From positions 1,888,155-1,952,154 of the forward strand of contig NZ_CM001837.1 in the NCBI RefSeq assembly GCF_000355805.1: 64,000 nt of DNA, given 5' to 3'. Positions within the stretch are counted from its first letter, which is position 1. Each line of letters starts with the position of its first letter. The notes under the pieces were generated by a model that worked only from the letters and a program-made list of their open reading frames with translations, was not told where the DNA came from and searched no databases. The stretch is from Dokdonia sp. PRO95. Its GTDB lineage: Bacteria > Bacteroidota > Bacteroidia > Flavobacteriales > Flavobacteriaceae. Below, one piece after another: positions 20,855 to 29,740 of the stretch. The translations under genes and the position numbers were made by a program.

Positions 20855-20888
20855 AGAATAGAATTTTTAATAACAAATATTTATAATT

Positions 20889-21500
20889 ATGTCTGGGTTA
20901 ATCGGAAAGAAAGTAGGTATGACTAGCATCTTTGACGAGAACGGAAAGAATATTCCTTGTACCGTTATTGAAGCAGGTCCCTGCGTTATCACCCAAGTCA
21001 GAACCAAAGAAGCTGACGGGTATGAAGCCCTTCAACTTGGTTTCGATGACGCTAAGAAGGCAAACAAAGCTGCTGCTGGCCACGCCAAAAAAGCAGGAAC
21101 TGTTGCTAAGCGTAAAGTTGTCGAGTTCCAAGGATTTGAAGGAGAGTTTAAATTAGGAGATGCAATTACTGTAGATCATTTTGCTGAAGGAGAATTTGTC
21201 GATGTATCGGGAACTTCAAAGGGTAAAGGTTTTCAGGGTGTTGTAAAGCGTCACGGTTTTGCCGGTGTAGGTCAAGCGACTCACGGTCAGCATAACCGTC
21301 TAAGAGCTCCTGGTTCAATTGGAGCAGCATCTTACCCTGCACGTGTATTCAAAGGAATGCGTATGGCAGGTCGTATGGGTGGTGACAAAATTAAAGTTCA
21401 AAATCTTAAAGTATTAAAAGTAGTTGCTGAGAAGAATCTACTTGTAGTGAAGGGATGTGTTCCTGGTCATAAAAATGCTTATGTAATCATTCAGAAGTAA
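20889..21500 (+). CDS. rplC: 50S ribosomal protein L3
   Basis: 203 residues. L3 binds near the 3' end of 23S rRNA and reaches the peptidyl transferase centre. The loop signature [17 protein letters not shown] and QNRLRAPGS-like [12 protein letters not shown] are intact. It is the first gene after the terminator-like spacer, and its stop overlaps the rplD start by 1 nt (TAATG), suggesting coupled translation. Confidence 0.98.
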   Translation: MSGLIGKKVGMTSIFDENGKNIPCTVIEAGPCVITQVRTKEADGYEALQLGFDDAKKANKAAAGHAKKAGTVAKRKVVEFQGFEGEFKLGDAITVDHFAEGEFVDVSGTSKGKGFQGVVKRHGFAGVGQATHGQHNRLRAPGSIGAASYPARVFKGMRMAGRMGGDKIKVQNLKVLKVVAEKNLLVVKGCVPGHKNAYVIIQK

Positions 21501-22129
21501 TGAAGGTAACAGTTGTAGATATTAAAGGAAAAGAAACAGGGAGAAAGGCAGACCTTTCTGATGCTGTTTTTGGAATTGAGCCTAATAAGCACGCTGTGTA
21601 TCTTGATGTGAAGCAATATCTTGCTAACCAACGTCAAGGAACGCACAAATCTAAAGAAAGAGCTGAGATTGCGGGATCTACTCGTAAAATCAAAAAGCAA
21701 AAAGGAACTGGTACAGCTCGTGCGGGTAGTATCAAATCTGGTGTATTTAGAGGTGGAGGACGTATGTTCGGACCAAGACCTAGAAATTACTCTTTCAAAT
21801 TAAACAAAGGATTAAAGAGACTTGCACGTCGTTCTGCACTTACAATTAAGGCTAACGATAACGCAATCACTGTAATAGAAGACTTCAATTTTGACGCTCC
21901 AAAAACTAAAGATTTTGTGAATGTTTTGAAAGCCTTAGGGTTAGAGAATAAAAAGTCGCTTATAGTGTTGGGAGAGTCAAATAATAACGTATATTTGTCG
22001 TCGCGCAATTTAAAGTCAGCTAAAGTCGTAAAAAGCTCAGAATTAAGCACTTACGGAATAATGAATGCAAACAATGTTGTATTCTTAGAAGGCTCTTTAG
22101 AAGGTGTTGAAGCAAATTTAGCAAAATAA
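21500..22129 (+). CDS. rplD: 50S ribosomal protein L4
   Basis: 209 residues. L4 lines the exit tunnel through its extended loop, here [19 protein letters not shown] with [15 protein letters not shown]. In Escherichia coli L4 also represses its own S10 operon through the leader; whether it acts on the rpsJ/rplC spacer here is only a possibility. It starts inside the rplC stop codon. Confidence 0.97.
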   Translation: MKVTVVDIKGKETGRKADLSDAVFGIEPNKHAVYLDVKQYLANQRQGTHKSKERAEIAGSTRKIKKQKGTGTARAGSIKSGVFRGGGRMFGPRPRNYSFKLNKGLKRLARRSALTIKANDNAITVIEDFNFDAPKTKDFVNVLKALGLENKKSLIVLGESNNNVYLSSRNLKSAKVVKSSELSTYGIMNANNVVFLEGSLEGVEANLAK

Positions 22130-22135
22130 GACACG

Positions 22136-22426
22136 ATGAGTATTTTAATAAAGCCTGTTATTACAGAAAAAGCAACAAAAGATAGTGAGGAATTAAATCG
22201 CTTTACTTTTGAGGTTAGTATGAGAACAAATAAGGTTGAAATTAAGAAAGCGGTAGAAGCTGCTTATGGTGTTTCAGTTGAAAAAGTTCGCACAATGAAT
22301 GTCCGCCCGGATCGCAAGTCTCGTCATACGAAGTCTGGTGTTCTTACTGGTAAAACAAATGCAATTAAAAAGGCAATTGTACAGCTGGCGGAAGGTGATA
22401 CAATAGATTTTTATAACAACATTTAA
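22136..22426 (+). CDS. rplW: 50S ribosomal protein L23
   Basis: 96 residues, family length. L23 surrounds the tunnel exit and is the docking site for trigger factor and SRP. It begins MSILIKPVITEKATKDSE, the usual start, and contains EIKKAVEAAYGVSVEKVRTMN. It is 6 nt after rplD and 9 nt before rplB. Confidence 0.97.
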   Translation: MSILIKPVITEKATKDSEELNRFTFEVSMRTNKVEIKKAVEAAYGVSVEKVRTMNVRPDRKSRHTKSGVLTGKTNAIKKAIVQLAEGDTIDFYNNI

Positions 22427-22435
22427 GACAACAAA

Positions 22436-23260
22436 ATGTCAGTAAGAAAATTAAAACCTATCACTCCAGGGCAGCGATTTAGAGTTGTAAATGGTTTCGA
22501 CCAGATTACAACTGATAAGCCGGAAAAAAGCCTATTGGCTCCGAAAAAACGCTCAGGAGGTAGAAATAATACTGGTAAGATGACTATTCGCCAAGTAGGT
22601 GGAGGTCATAAAAAACGTTACCGTATTATCGATTTTAAACGTAACAAAGAAGGAGTTCCTGCAACTGTTGCGTCAATCCAGTATGATCCAAATAGAACAG
22701 CGTTTATCGCTCTTCTTGATTATCAAGATGGTGAGAAGCGTTATATTATCGCTCAGAATGGTTTACAAGTTGGTCAGAACTTAGTTTCTGGTGCAAGTGT
22801 GGCTCCTGAGATTGGTAATGCTATGCCACTTTCGGCTATTCCTTTAGGAACTATAATATCTTGTATTGAGCTACGTCCAGGTCAGGGTGCTGTTATGGCG
22901 CGTTCGGCAGGTTCTTTTGCTCAGTTAATGGCTCGTGATGGTAAGTTTGCTACGGTAAAACTTCCTTCTGGAGAAACAAGATTGATCTTATCAACGTGTA
23001 TGGCAACAATAGGTGCTGTATCTAATAGTGATCACCAGTTATTAGTTTCTGGTAAAGCTGGTAGAAGTCGTTGGTTAGGTCGTCGTCCACGTGTACGTCC
23101 AGTTGTTATGAACCCTGTCGATCACCCAATGGGAGGTGGTGAAGGTAAGTCTTCTGGAGGTCACCCAAGAAACCGTAATGGTGTACCTGCTAAAGGTTAC
23201 AGAACGCGTTCTAAGACGAAGTCGAGTAATAAGTATATTGTAGAACGTAGAAAGAAATAA
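22436..23260 (+). CDS. rplB: 50S ribosomal protein L2
   Basis: 274 residues. L2 is needed for subunit association and for peptidyl transferase activity. The C-terminal signature [19 protein letters not shown], with the conserved His of the HPxGGG motif, is present, as is [24 protein letters not shown]. It lies between rplW and rpsS in the standard S10 order. Confidence 0.98.
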   Translation: MSVRKLKPITPGQRFRVVNGFDQITTDKPEKSLLAPKKRSGGRNNTGKMTIRQVGGGHKKRYRIIDFKRNKEGVPATVASIQYDPNRTAFIALLDYQDGEKRYIIAQNGLQVGQNLVSGASVAPEIGNAMPLSAIPLGTIISCIELRPGQGAVMARSAGSFAQLMARDGKFATVKLPSGETRLILSTCMATIGAVSNSDHQLLVSGKAGRSRWLGRRPRVRPVVMNPVDHPMGGGEGKSSGGHPRNRNGVPAKGYRTRSKTKSSNKYIVERRKK

Positions 23261-23266
23261 TTAGAT

Positions 23267-23548
23267 ATGGCACGTTCATTAAAAAAAGGACCTTACGTTC
23301 ACTATAAGTTAGAAAAGAAAGTTGCTGCAAATGTAGAAGGCAATAAAAAGACTGTCATTAAGACTTGGTCTAGAGCTTCTATGATTACTCCAGATTTTGT
23401 GGGGCAAACAATTGCAGTACATAATGGTCGCCAGTTCGTACCAGTATATGTTACTGAGAACATGGTAGGGCATAAGCTAGGAGAATTTTCACCTACGCGC
23501 TCATACAGAGGGCACGGAGCTGATAAGAAAAATAAAGGTAAAAGATAA
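23267..23548 (+). CDS. rpsS: 30S ribosomal protein S19
   Basis: 93 residues with the standard start [19 protein letters not shown] and the core [28 protein letters not shown]19 pairs with S13 in the 30S head, near the A-site tRNA. It is spaced 6 nt from both rplB and rplV. Confidence 0.98.
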   Translation: MARSLKKGPYVHYKLEKKVAANVEGNKKTVIKTWSRASMITPDFVGQTIAVHNGRQFVPVYVTENMVGHKLGEFSPTRSYRGHGADKKNKGKR

Positions 23549-23554
23549 CAGGAG

Positions 23555-23965
23555 ATGGGAGTTCGTAAAAAAGAAGCGGCTAATCGTCGCAAAGAGGCTA
23601 ATAAGTCTATCGCTTTCGCGAAATTGAATAACTGCCCTACCTCTCCACGTAAAATGCGTCTTGTAGCAGATATGGTACGAGGTACGCAAGTGGAAAGAGC
23701 ACTTCAGTTGTTGAAATTTAGTAATAAAGAAGCGTCACGTAAAGTTGAAAAACTTGTTCTTTCTGCAGTTGCAAACTGGGAAGCAAAGAATGAAGATGCT
23801 AGTATCGAAGATGCTAATCTTTTTATTAAAGAGATTAAAGTGGATTCTGGAACAATGTTGAAAAGACTACGTCCGGCACCACAAGGTCGCGCGCACAGAA
23901 TAAGAAAACGTTCTAATCACGTAACTGTGATTCTTGGAGCAAAAGATAACACACAAAGCAATTAA
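23555..23965 (+). CDS. rplV: 50S ribosomal protein L22
   Basis: 136 residues. L22 forms part of the exit tunnel with its long beta-hairpin; the C-terminal signature [24 protein letters not shown] is intact. The start at 23555 keeps the N-terminal extension [18 protein letters not shown], which I believe is common in this family. The segment SIAFAKLNN is coded by one copy of the dispersed palindrome core (23614-23623). Confidence 0.97.
   Translation: MGVRKKEAANRRKEANKSIAFAKLNNCPTSPRKMRLVADMVRGTQVERALQLLKFSNKEASRKVEKLVLSAVANWEAKNEDASIEDANLFIKEIKVDSGTMLKRLRPAPQGRAHRIRKRSNHVTVILGAKDNTQSN
23611..23623. repeat. Dispersed palindrome, copy 4 (core, in rplV)
   Basis: CGCTTTCGCGAAA; only the 10-bp core is symmetric. 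It codes for Ala-Phe-Ala-Lys in L22. Confidence 0.75.
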
Positions 23966-23969
23966 TTAG

Positions 23970-24692
23970 ATGGGACAGAAGACAAATCCAATCGGAAATC
24001 GCCTTGGAATAATCAGAGGATGGGAATCTAACTGGTACGGAGGTAATGACTACGGTAATAAACTTGCCGAAGACGATAAGATTAGACGTTACATTCACGC
24101 TCGTTTAAGTAAAGCTAGTGTGTCTAGAGTTATAATTGAGCGTACGCTTAAACTTGTAACCGTTACTATTACTACTGCAAGACCTGGTATTATTATTGGG
24201 AAAGGTGGTCAGGAAGTAGACAAGTTGAAAGAGGAGCTTAAGAAACTCACAGGTAAAGAAGTACAAATTAATATTCACGAGATTAAACGTCCAGAGCTTG
24301 ATGCATTTCTGGTAGGTCAAAGTGTTGCTCGTCAGATTGAAGGAAGAATTTCTTTCCGTCGTGCAATAAAAATGGCAATCGCAGCAGCGATGCGTATGAA
24401 TGCTGAGGGTATTAAAATCCAGATTTCTGGACGTTTGAATGGTGCAGAAATGGCACGTTCAGAGTCTTACAAGGATGGACGTATTCCTTTATCTACTTTT
24501 AGAGCCGACATAGATTACGCTTTAGTTGAAGCTCATACTACTTATGGTAGATTGGGTATTAAAGTGTGGATCATGAAAGGTGAAGTATATGGCAAGAGAG
24601 AACTTTCTCCTTTAGTAGGACTGCAGAATAGCAAGTCTGGAAAAGGTGGTGGAGGTCGTAAGGACAACCGTGGACCACGTCGTAGAAAGTAA
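23970..24692 (+). CDS. rpsC: 30S ribosomal protein S3
   Basis: 240 residues. S3 forms part of the mRNA entry channel. The type II KH domain carries [20 protein letters not shown] (from about residue 70), and the C-terminal domain has [12 protein letters not shown] and [15 protein letters not shown]. The tail is basic ([15 protein letters not shown]). It is 4 nt after rplV. Confidence 0.98.
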   Translation: MGQKTNPIGNRLGIIRGWESNWYGGNDYGNKLAEDDKIRRYIHARLSKASVSRVIIERTLKLVTVTITTARPGIIIGKGGQEVDKLKEELKKLTGKEVQINIHEIKRPELDAFLVGQSVARQIEGRISFRRAIKMAIAAAMRMNAEGIKIQISGRLNGAEMARSESYKDGRIPLSTFRADIDYALVEAHTTYGRLGIKVWIMKGEVYGKRELSPLVGLQNSKSGKGGGGRKDNRGPRRRK

Positions 24693-24713
24693 TTTTTAAA
24701 AAGACAGTAAAAA

Positions 24714-25136
24714 ATGTTACAGCCTAGAAAAACAAAATTCCGCAAGCAGCAGAAGGGTCGTATGAAAGGACTAGCTAATAGAGGGCATTTGCTTTCTAAC
24801 GGTCAGTTCGGTATAAAGTCACTCGATTCATCTTTTGTAACTGCGAGACAAATAGAAGCAGCTCGTATAGCAGCAACACGTTACATGAAAAGAGAGGGAA
24901 CTCTTTGGATTAAGATCTTCCCAGATAAGCCTATTACAAAGAAGCCTTTAGAGGTACGTATGGGTAAAGGTAAAGGTGCTGTAGAATATTGGGCAGCAGT
25001 TGTAAAACCAGGACGCATAATGTTCGAATTAGGAGGGGTTCCAGAACCAGTAGCAAAAGAGGCTTTACGTCTTGCAGCTCAAAAACTTCCAGTAAGAACT
25101 AAGTATGTCGTAGCTAGAGATTTTTCAGCTGAATAA
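24714..25136 (+). CDS. rplP: 50S ribosomal protein L16
   Basis: 140 residues. L16 helps shape the A-site of the 50S subunit. It starts [19 protein letters not shown], as expected, and holds the conserved [20 protein letters not shown] and [19 protein letters not shown]. It follows rpsC by 21 nt and precedes rpmC by 11 nt. Confidence 0.98.
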   Translation: MLQPRKTKFRKQQKGRMKGLANRGHLLSNGQFGIKSLDSSFVTARQIEAARIAATRYMKREGTLWIKIFPDKPITKKPLEVRMGKGKGAVEYWAAVVKPGRIMFELGGVPEPVAKEALRLAAQKLPVRTKYVVARDFSAE

Positions 25137-25147
25137 ATTATAGTACT

Positions 25148-25336
25148 ATGAAACAATCAGAGGTAAAAGGATTATCTGTAGCAGAATTGCAAGAGGAGCT
25201 TGGAAAAGCAAAAAGATCTTATATGGATCTTAAGATGGCACATGCTATCTCTCCGCTTGACAATCCTATTCAACTGCGTTCTATGAGACGTACAGTCGCT
25301 AGAATCGCAACTGAATTAACTAAAAGAGAACAATAA
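25148..25336 (+). CDS. rpmC: 50S ribosomal protein L29
   Basis: 62 residues, two predicted helices, starting [19 protein letters not shown] with the LRRTVARI-like [14 protein letters not shown] near the end. L29 sits at the tunnel exit beside L23. Position between rplP and rpsQ is universal in this operon. Confidence 0.96.
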   Translation: MKQSEVKGLSVAELQEELGKAKRSYMDLKMAHAISPLDNPIQLRSMRRTVARIATELTKREQ

Positions 25337-25347
25337 CGCTGCTTAAG

Positions 25348-25605
25348 ATGGAAAAAAGAAATTTAAGAAAAGAGCGTGTCGGTGTAGTAACTAGTAACAA
25401 GATGCAAAAGTCTATCGTTGTTGCCGAGGTTAAAAAAGTAAAGCACCCTATGTATGGTAAATTCGTTTTAAAAACGAAGAAGTACGTAGCACACGACGAA
25501 ACAAACGACTGCAACGAAGGAGATACTGTTAGGATAATGGAAACACGTCCTATGAGTAAATCAAAGACTTGGAGACTAGTAGAAATCATTGAAAGAGCGA
25601 AGTAA
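25348..25605 (+). CDS. rpsQ: 30S ribosomal protein S17
   Basis: 85 residues, an OB-fold protein binding 16S rRNA early in assembly. The signature [18 protein letters not shown] and [19 protein letters not shown] are clear. Its stop overlaps the rplN start by 1 nt (TAATG). Confidence 0.97.
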   Translation: MEKRNLRKERVGVVTSNKMQKSIVVAEVKKVKHPMYGKFVLKTKKYVAHDETNDCNEGDTVRIMETRPMSKSKTWRLVEIIERAK

Positions 25606-25973
25606 TGTTACAGCAAGAATCAAGATTAAAAGTAGCAGATAATACTGGAGCAAAAGAAGTTTTGACTATCCGTGTATTAGGAGGTACTAAGAGAAGATAT
25701 GCTTCTGTAGGAGATAAGATTGTAGTTTCTGTAAAAGATGCTACACCGAACGGTCAAATTAAAAAAGGAGCCGTATCTACAGCAGTAGTTGTGCGTACTA
25801 AGAAAGAAGTACGTCGTCCAGATGGATCATACATCCGTTTTGATGATAATGCTTGTGTTCTTTTAACTGCTCAAGGTGAAATGCGCGGAACTCGTGTATT
25901 TGGACCGGTAGCAAGAGAGCTTCGTGACAAACAGTTTATGAAGATTGTATCATTAGCACCAGAGGTGCTTTAA
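25605..25973 (+). CDS. rplN: 50S ribosomal protein L14
   Basis: 122 residues, the invariant family length. L14 contacts 16S rRNA in a subunit bridge and is the target of RsfS silencing. It begins [19 protein letters not shown] and has the [22 protein letters not shown] core. Translation is probably coupled to rpsQ. Confidence 0.98.
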   Translation: MLQQESRLKVADNTGAKEVLTIRVLGGTKRRYASVGDKIVVSVKDATPNGQIKKGAVSTAVVVRTKKEVRRPDGSYIRFDDNACVLLTAQGEMRGTRVFGPVARELRDKQFMKIVSLAPEVL

Positions 25974-25986
25974 TACAGACAATAAG

Positions 25987-26298
25987 ATGACAAAGCTTAA
26001 AATAAAAACGGGAGATACTGTAAAGGTTATTGCTGGAGATCACAAAGGATCGGAAGGTAAAGTCGTTAAAGTATTTATCGAGAAGAACAAAGCAATCGTT
26101 GAGGGTGTGAACATGGTGAAGAAGCATGAAAAGCCAAGTGCCGCAAATCCTCAAGGTGGAATTAAAGAAAAAGAAGCGCCACTTCAAATTTCTAACTTAT
26201 CTTTGATGGATAAGGATGGTAAGACTACAAGAGTAGGTTACCGTATGGAAGGAGATAAGAAGGTACGCTTTGCAAAGTCTAACAACGAAATATTATAG
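25987..26298 (+). CDS. rplX: 50S ribosomal protein L24
   Basis: 103 residues with an N-terminal KOW motif ([23 protein letters not shown]). L24 starts 50S assembly at the 5' end of 23S rRNA. The stop TAG (26296-26298) is immediately followed by the region where rplE begins. Confidence 0.97.
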   Translation: MTKLKIKTGDTVKVIAGDHKGSEGKVVKVFIEKNKAIVEGVNMVKKHEKPSAANPQGGIKEKEAPLQISNLSLMDKDGKTTRVGYRMEGDKKVRFAKSNNEIL

Positions 26299-26300
26299 TG

Positions 26301-26852
26301 ATGGGATACGTACCAAGACTAAAACAAGAGTTTAAAGACCGCGTAACGCCAGCCCTTCAAGAAGAGTTTGGTTACAAAAATATTATGCAGGTACCGCGTC
26401 TTAATAAGATTGTAGTATCTCGTGGTGTTGGAGCTGCGGTTGCAGATAAGAAGCTTGTAGAAAACGCTGTTGAAGAGCTTACGCTTATCACAGGACAAAG
26501 AGCTATCTCGACAATGTCTAAGAAGGATGTTGCGACATTTAAATTACGTAAAGGAATGCCTATTGGCGCTAAAGTTACTTTACGTGGAGAGCGTATGTAT
26601 GAGTTTTTAGATAGACTTGTAACATCTGCATTACCGCGTGTACGTGACTTTAACGGAATCAATGCTACAGGTTTTGATGGTCGTGGTAATTACAGCATGG
26701 GAGTTACTGAGCAAATTATCTTTCCTGAGATCAATATTGATAGAATAAAGAAGATTGATGGTATGAACATCACTTTTCAAACTTCTGCTCAAACTGATAA
26801 GGAAGCGAAATCATTACTTGCAGAATTAGGTTTACCTTTTAAAAAGAATTAA
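26301..26852 (+). CDS. rplE: 50S ribosomal protein L5
   Basis: I place the start at ATG 26301 ([14 protein letters not shown], 183 residues); a GTG at 26298 would add one residue and overlap the rplX stop. L5 binds 5S rRNA and contacts P-site tRNA. Conserved stretches are [27 protein letters not shown] and [16 protein letters not shown]. It is in the usual place between rplX and rpsN. Confidence 0.96.
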   Translation: MGYVPRLKQEFKDRVTPALQEEFGYKNIMQVPRLNKIVVSRGVGAAVADKKLVENAVEELTLITGQRAISTMSKKDVATFKLRKGMPIGAKVTLRGERMYEFLDRLVTSALPRVRDFNGINATGFDGRGNYSMGVTEQIIFPEINIDRIKKIDGMNITFQTSAQTDKEAKSLLAELGLPFKKN

Positions 26853-26855
26853 GAT

Positions 26856-27125
26856 ATGGCTAAAGAATCAATGAAAGCCCGTGAGGTAAAGCGTGCTAAA
26901 ACAGTTGCAAAATATGCTGAAAAACGTAAGGCTTTAAAAGAAGCTGGAGATTACGAAGGACTGCAGAAATTGCCAAAGAACGCTTCACCTATACGTCAGC
27001 ACAATCGTTGCAAACTTACTGGTCGTCCTAAAGGTTATATGCGTCAGTTCGGATTATCACGTGTGATGTTTCGTCAGATGGCAAACCAAGGATTAATACC
27101 AGGTGTTAAGAAAGCGAGCTGGTAA
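26856..27125 (+). CDS. rpsN: 30S ribosomal protein S14 (zinc-free type)
   Basis: 89 residues ending [37 protein letters not shown], the S14 signature. The two CxxC pairs of the zinc form are absent; a single Cys remains in HNRCKLTGR, so this is the C-minus type. An 86-nt spacer with possible RNA structure and a palindrome follows before rpsH. Confidence 0.97.
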   Translation: MAKESMKAREVKRAKTVAKYAEKRKALKEAGDYEGLQKLPKNASPIRQHNRCKLTGRPKGYMRQFGLSRVMFRQMANQGLIPGVKKASW

Positions 27126-27142
27126 TATAAAGAGTATAAATT

Positions 27143-27197
27143 GGTAGAAGGTTCTTTTTATGCTTTCGCGAAAGCGAAACTAGAGAAAACCACTACC
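27143..27197 (+). promoter_or_regulatory. Possible RNA structure before rpsH
   Basis: GGTAG-AA-GGTT (27143-27153) can pair with AACC-A-CTACC (27188-27197), closing a stem with a small internal loop around the 14-bp palindrome hairpin at 27162-27175. It ends 14 nt before the rpsH ATG. S8 is an autoregulator in Escherichia coli; a similar role here is only inferred. Confidence 0.4.
27162..27175. repeat. Dispersed palindrome, copy 5 (14-bp perfect)
   Basis: GCTTTCGCGAAAGC in the rpsN-rpsH spacer of the ribosomal operon. Confidence 0.9.
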
Positions 27198-27211
27198 GTA
27201 ACTATAATTAA

Positions 27212-27611
27212 ATGAATACAGATACTATTGCAGATTTTCTGACACGTGTGCGTAACGCATCGGCAGCAAATCACAGAGTGGTCGAGATTCCCAGCATCAA
27301 ACCTTAAGAAGGCGATGACTAAAATCTTATTTGACCAAGGTTACATTCTTAGCTACAAGTTTGAAGAAGGTAAAGCGCAAGATACTATCAAGATAGCCTT
27401 GAAGTATGATCGTGTTACTAAAGAAGCTGTTATTAAGGATATACAAAGAATAAGTAAGCCTGGTTTACGTAAATATTCTTCATCAACAGACATACCTCGT
27501 ATACTTAATGGATTGGGTATTGCTATTGTTTCAACTTCAAAAGGAGTTATGACAGGTAAGCAAGCTGCTCAACACAACGTAGGAGGAGAGGTACTTTGTT
27601 ACGTTTACTAA
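27212..27611 (+). CDS. rpsH: 30S ribosomal protein S8, with a one-base frameshift in this sequence
   Basis: From ATG 27212 the frame reads MNTDTIADFLTRVRNASAANHRVVEIP, a normal S8 start, but then hits a stop at 27305. In the +1 frame the protein continues ASNLKKAMTKILFDQGYILSYKFEEG to 27611, ending VGGEVLCYVY, the conserved S8 C-terminus. Removing one C from CCC at 27290-27292 restores a 132-residue protein, the family length. S8 binds the central domain of 16S rRNA and is normally essential. A sequencing or assembly error is the simplest explanation; +1 slippage at CCC-A would also give exactly the right residues. Confidence 0.93.
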
Positions 27612-27631
27612 TCAGATAAAAAGACAACGAA

Positions 27632-28174
27632 ATGTCAAGAATAGGTAAAAGCCCAATTACAATTCCAGATGGTGTTACGGTAAACGTAGCAGACGGTGTT
27701 GTAACGGTAAAAGGAAAATTAGGCGAGCTTACGCAAGAGTACTCTGGTATAGATATCAAAATCGAAGACGGAATTATTACTCTTGAGCGTGACTCAGATA
27801 AGAAGGATGTTCGTGCAAAGCACGGACTATACAGGTCTTTGATTGCAAACATGATTGAAGGAGTTTCTAAAGGTTTTGAAAAACAATTAGAGCTTGTAGG
27901 TGTAGGTTATAGAGCAAGTAACCAAGGAAATAAACTTGATCTTGCCGTAGGATTTTCTCATAATATAGTTTTGGATATCGCTCCAGAAGTTAAGGTTGAG
28001 ACAGTTTCTGATAAAGGAAAGAATCCTATTGTAAAGTTAACTTCACATGATAAACAACTTGTAGGTCAGGTAGCCGCAAAAATACGTGGTTTCCGCAAGC
28101 CAGAACCTTACAAAGGAAAAGGTATCAAGTTTGTAGGAGAAGTAATTAGAAGAAAAGCAGGTAAGTCTGCATAA
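27632..28174 (+). CDS. rplF: 50S ribosomal protein L6
   Basis: 180 residues starting [17 protein letters not shown] and ending with the conserved [26 protein letters not shown]6 stabilises the sarcin-ricin loop region near the factor-binding site. It lies 20 nt after rpsH and 11 nt before rplR. Confidence 0.98.
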   Translation: MSRIGKSPITIPDGVTVNVADGVVTVKGKLGELTQEYSGIDIKIEDGIITLERDSDKKDVRAKHGLYRSLIANMIEGVSKGFEKQLELVGVGYRASNQGNKLDLAVGFSHNIVLDIAPEVKVETVSDKGKNPIVKLTSHDKQLVGQVAAKIRGFRKPEPYKGKGIKFVGEVIRRKAGKSA

Positions 28175-28185
28175 TACATAGAGAA

Positions 28186-28542
28186 ATGGCATTATCAAAA
28201 AGTGAAAAAAGAAATAGAATTCATCTTAGAATTCGTAAGACTATTTCTGGATCTGCGGAGAGACCAAGACTCTGTGTATTTAGAAGTAATAAAGAGATTT
28301 ATGCTCAATTAGTAGATGACCTTACGGGGAAAACTATTATGGCAGCATCGTCACGTGATAAGGATATCGCAGCTGCAAAATCAACTAAAACTGAGACTGC
28401 AAAGCTTGTAGGTAAGGCAATCGCTGAAAAAGCTACAAAATCTGGAGTTGAGGCTGTAGTATTTGATAGAGGTGGTTACTTATATCATGGGAGAATTAAA
28501 CAACTAGCAGAGGGCGCAAGAGAAGGCGGTCTTAAATTCTAA
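28186..28542 (+). CDS. rplR: 50S ribosomal protein L18
   Basis: 118 residues. L18 carries 5S rRNA into the large subunit with L5. The start [42 protein letters not shown] and the end [26 protein letters not shown] all match the family. Confidence 0.97.
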   Translation: MALSKSEKRNRIHLRIRKTISGSAERPRLCVFRSNKEIYAQLVDDLTGKTIMAASSRDKDIAAAKSTKTETAKLVGKAIAEKATKSGVEAVVFDRGGYLYHGRIKQLAEGAREGGLKF

Positions 28543-28547
28543 AAAGT

Positions 28548-29072
28548 ATGTATCAAGATTATAAAAACGTAGAGTTAGTAAAACCATCTGGGTTAGATCT
28601 TAAAGATCGTTTAGTTGGTGTACAGCGTGTTACTAAGGTAACTAAAGGAGGTAGAGCTTTTGGATTTTCTGCTATTGTTGTAGTAGGTGATGAGAACGGA
28701 GTTGTAGGTCACGGTTTAGGTAAATCTAAAGAAGTAGCATCTGCAATTGCAAAGGCTATGGAAGATGCTAAGAAGAACTTAGTACGTATTCCATTAAATA
28801 AGGCAACTATCCCTCACGAACAGAAAGGGAAATTTGGAGGAGCTCGTGTACTTTTATTACCAGCAGCAGCGGGTACTGGAGTTATAGCGGGTGGTGCAAT
28901 ACGTGCGGTACTTGAATCAGTAGGTATTCATGATGTATTATCTAAAAATCAAGGATCTTCAAACCCACATAACGTAGTAAAAGCAACTTTTGATGCTTTA
29001 CTTAAGTTAAGAAGTGCTGAGACTGTTGCAAAGCAACGTGGTATCACACTAGATAAAGTGTTTAAAGGATAA
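28548..29072 (+). CDS. rpsE: 30S ribosomal protein S5
   Basis: 174 residues. S5 contributes to decoding accuracy and mRNA helicase activity. The N-terminal dsRNA-binding-like domain has [22 protein letters not shown], followed by [14 protein letters not shown] and the C-terminal [25 protein letters not shown]. It is 10 nt before rpmD. Confidence 0.98.
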   Translation: MYQDYKNVELVKPSGLDLKDRLVGVQRVTKVTKGGRAFGFSAIVVVGDENGVVGHGLGKSKEVASAIAKAMEDAKKNLVRIPLNKATIPHEQKGKFGGARVLLLPAAAGTGVIAGGAIRAVLESVGIHDVLSKNQGSSNPHNVVKATFDALLKLRSAETVAKQRGITLDKVFKG

Positions 29073-29082
29073 ATCAAGGACA

Positions 29083-29262
29083 ATGGCAAAAATCAAAGTA
29101 ACAAAGGTTAAGAGCGCGATAAATCGCACTCAAAACCAAAAGAGAATCTTAGAATCTCTTGGATTGAGAAAAATAGGCCAGGTAAAGGTGCATGAAAATA
29201 CACCAAACATCCTTGGTATGGTAAATAAGGTTAGTCACTTAGTTTCTGTAGAAGAAGCTTAA
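29083..29262 (+). CDS. rpmD: 50S ribosomal protein L30
   Basis: A 59-residue frame, MAKIKVTKVKSAINRTQNQK to SHLVSVEEA, found by reading the rpsE-rplO gap. It has the L30 signature RTQNQKRILESLGLRKIGQ and the NTPNILGMVNKVSHLV end. L30 binds 23S rRNA domain II. Its position between rpsE and rplO is the standard one. Confidence 0.96.
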   Translation: MAKIKVTKVKSAINRTQNQKRILESLGLRKIGQVKVHENTPNILGMVNKVSHLVSVEEA

Positions 29263-29274
29263 TATAAATAACAG

Positions 29275-29727
29275 ATGGAGTTAAATAACTTAAGACCTGC
29301 AAAAGGTGCTGTTAAGAAAAACGATAGTCGTAAAGGACGTGGTCAGGCAACTGGTCAAGGTGGTACGGCTGGTCGTGGACATAAGGGACAGAAGTCTCGT
29401 TCAGGTTACAGTAAGAAAATTGGTTTTGAAGGTGGGCAAATGCCACTTCAACGTCGTGTTCCTAAGTTTGGATTTACAAACATTAACAGAAAAGAGTATG
29501 CAGGTGTAAACCTTGACACACTTCAAGAGTATGTTGATGCTGGACGCCTTACGGAAGAAGTATCTATCGAATCTCTTATGGAGGCTGGATTAGTTGGAAA
29601 AAACGATCTAGTTAAAATATTAGGTAGAGGAGAGCTTAAAGCGAAAATTAAAGTATCTGCACATAAATTTACTGCAACTGCAAAGGCTGCTGTTGAAGCT
29701 GCTGGCGGTGAAGCTGTAACGTTATAA
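29275..29727 (+). CDS. rplO: 50S ribosomal protein L15
   Basis: 150 residues with the flexible Gly/Arg-rich N-terminus (KGRGQATGQGGTAGRGHKGQ) that threads into 23S rRNA, then GFEGGQMPLQRRVPKFGF. It is 13 nt before secY, as in most spc operons. Confidence 0.98.
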   Translation: MELNNLRPAKGAVKKNDSRKGRGQATGQGGTAGRGHKGQKSRSGYSKKIGFEGGQMPLQRRVPKFGFTNINRKEYAGVNLDTLQEYVDAGRLTEEVSIESLMEAGLVGKNDLVKILGRGELKAKIKVSAHKFTATAKAAVEAAGGEAVTL

Positions 29728-29740
29728 TTGATATAAGAGG

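Noticed and set aside
23267-23965. Minus-strand frames of 60-100 codons opposite the ribosomal genes
   Set aside because: They are typical shadows in conserved, strongly coding DNA and have no start context or homology that I can recognise.
26298-26300. GTG as the start of rplE
   Set aside because: It overlaps the rplX stop and adds only one residue; ATG at 26301 gives the usual L5 N-terminus.
27246-27611. An open frame starting MCVTHRQQITEW for rpsH
   Set aside because: Its first 17 or so residues are unlike S8. The true N-terminus is encoded from 27212 in another frame and is joined across a one-base frameshift.
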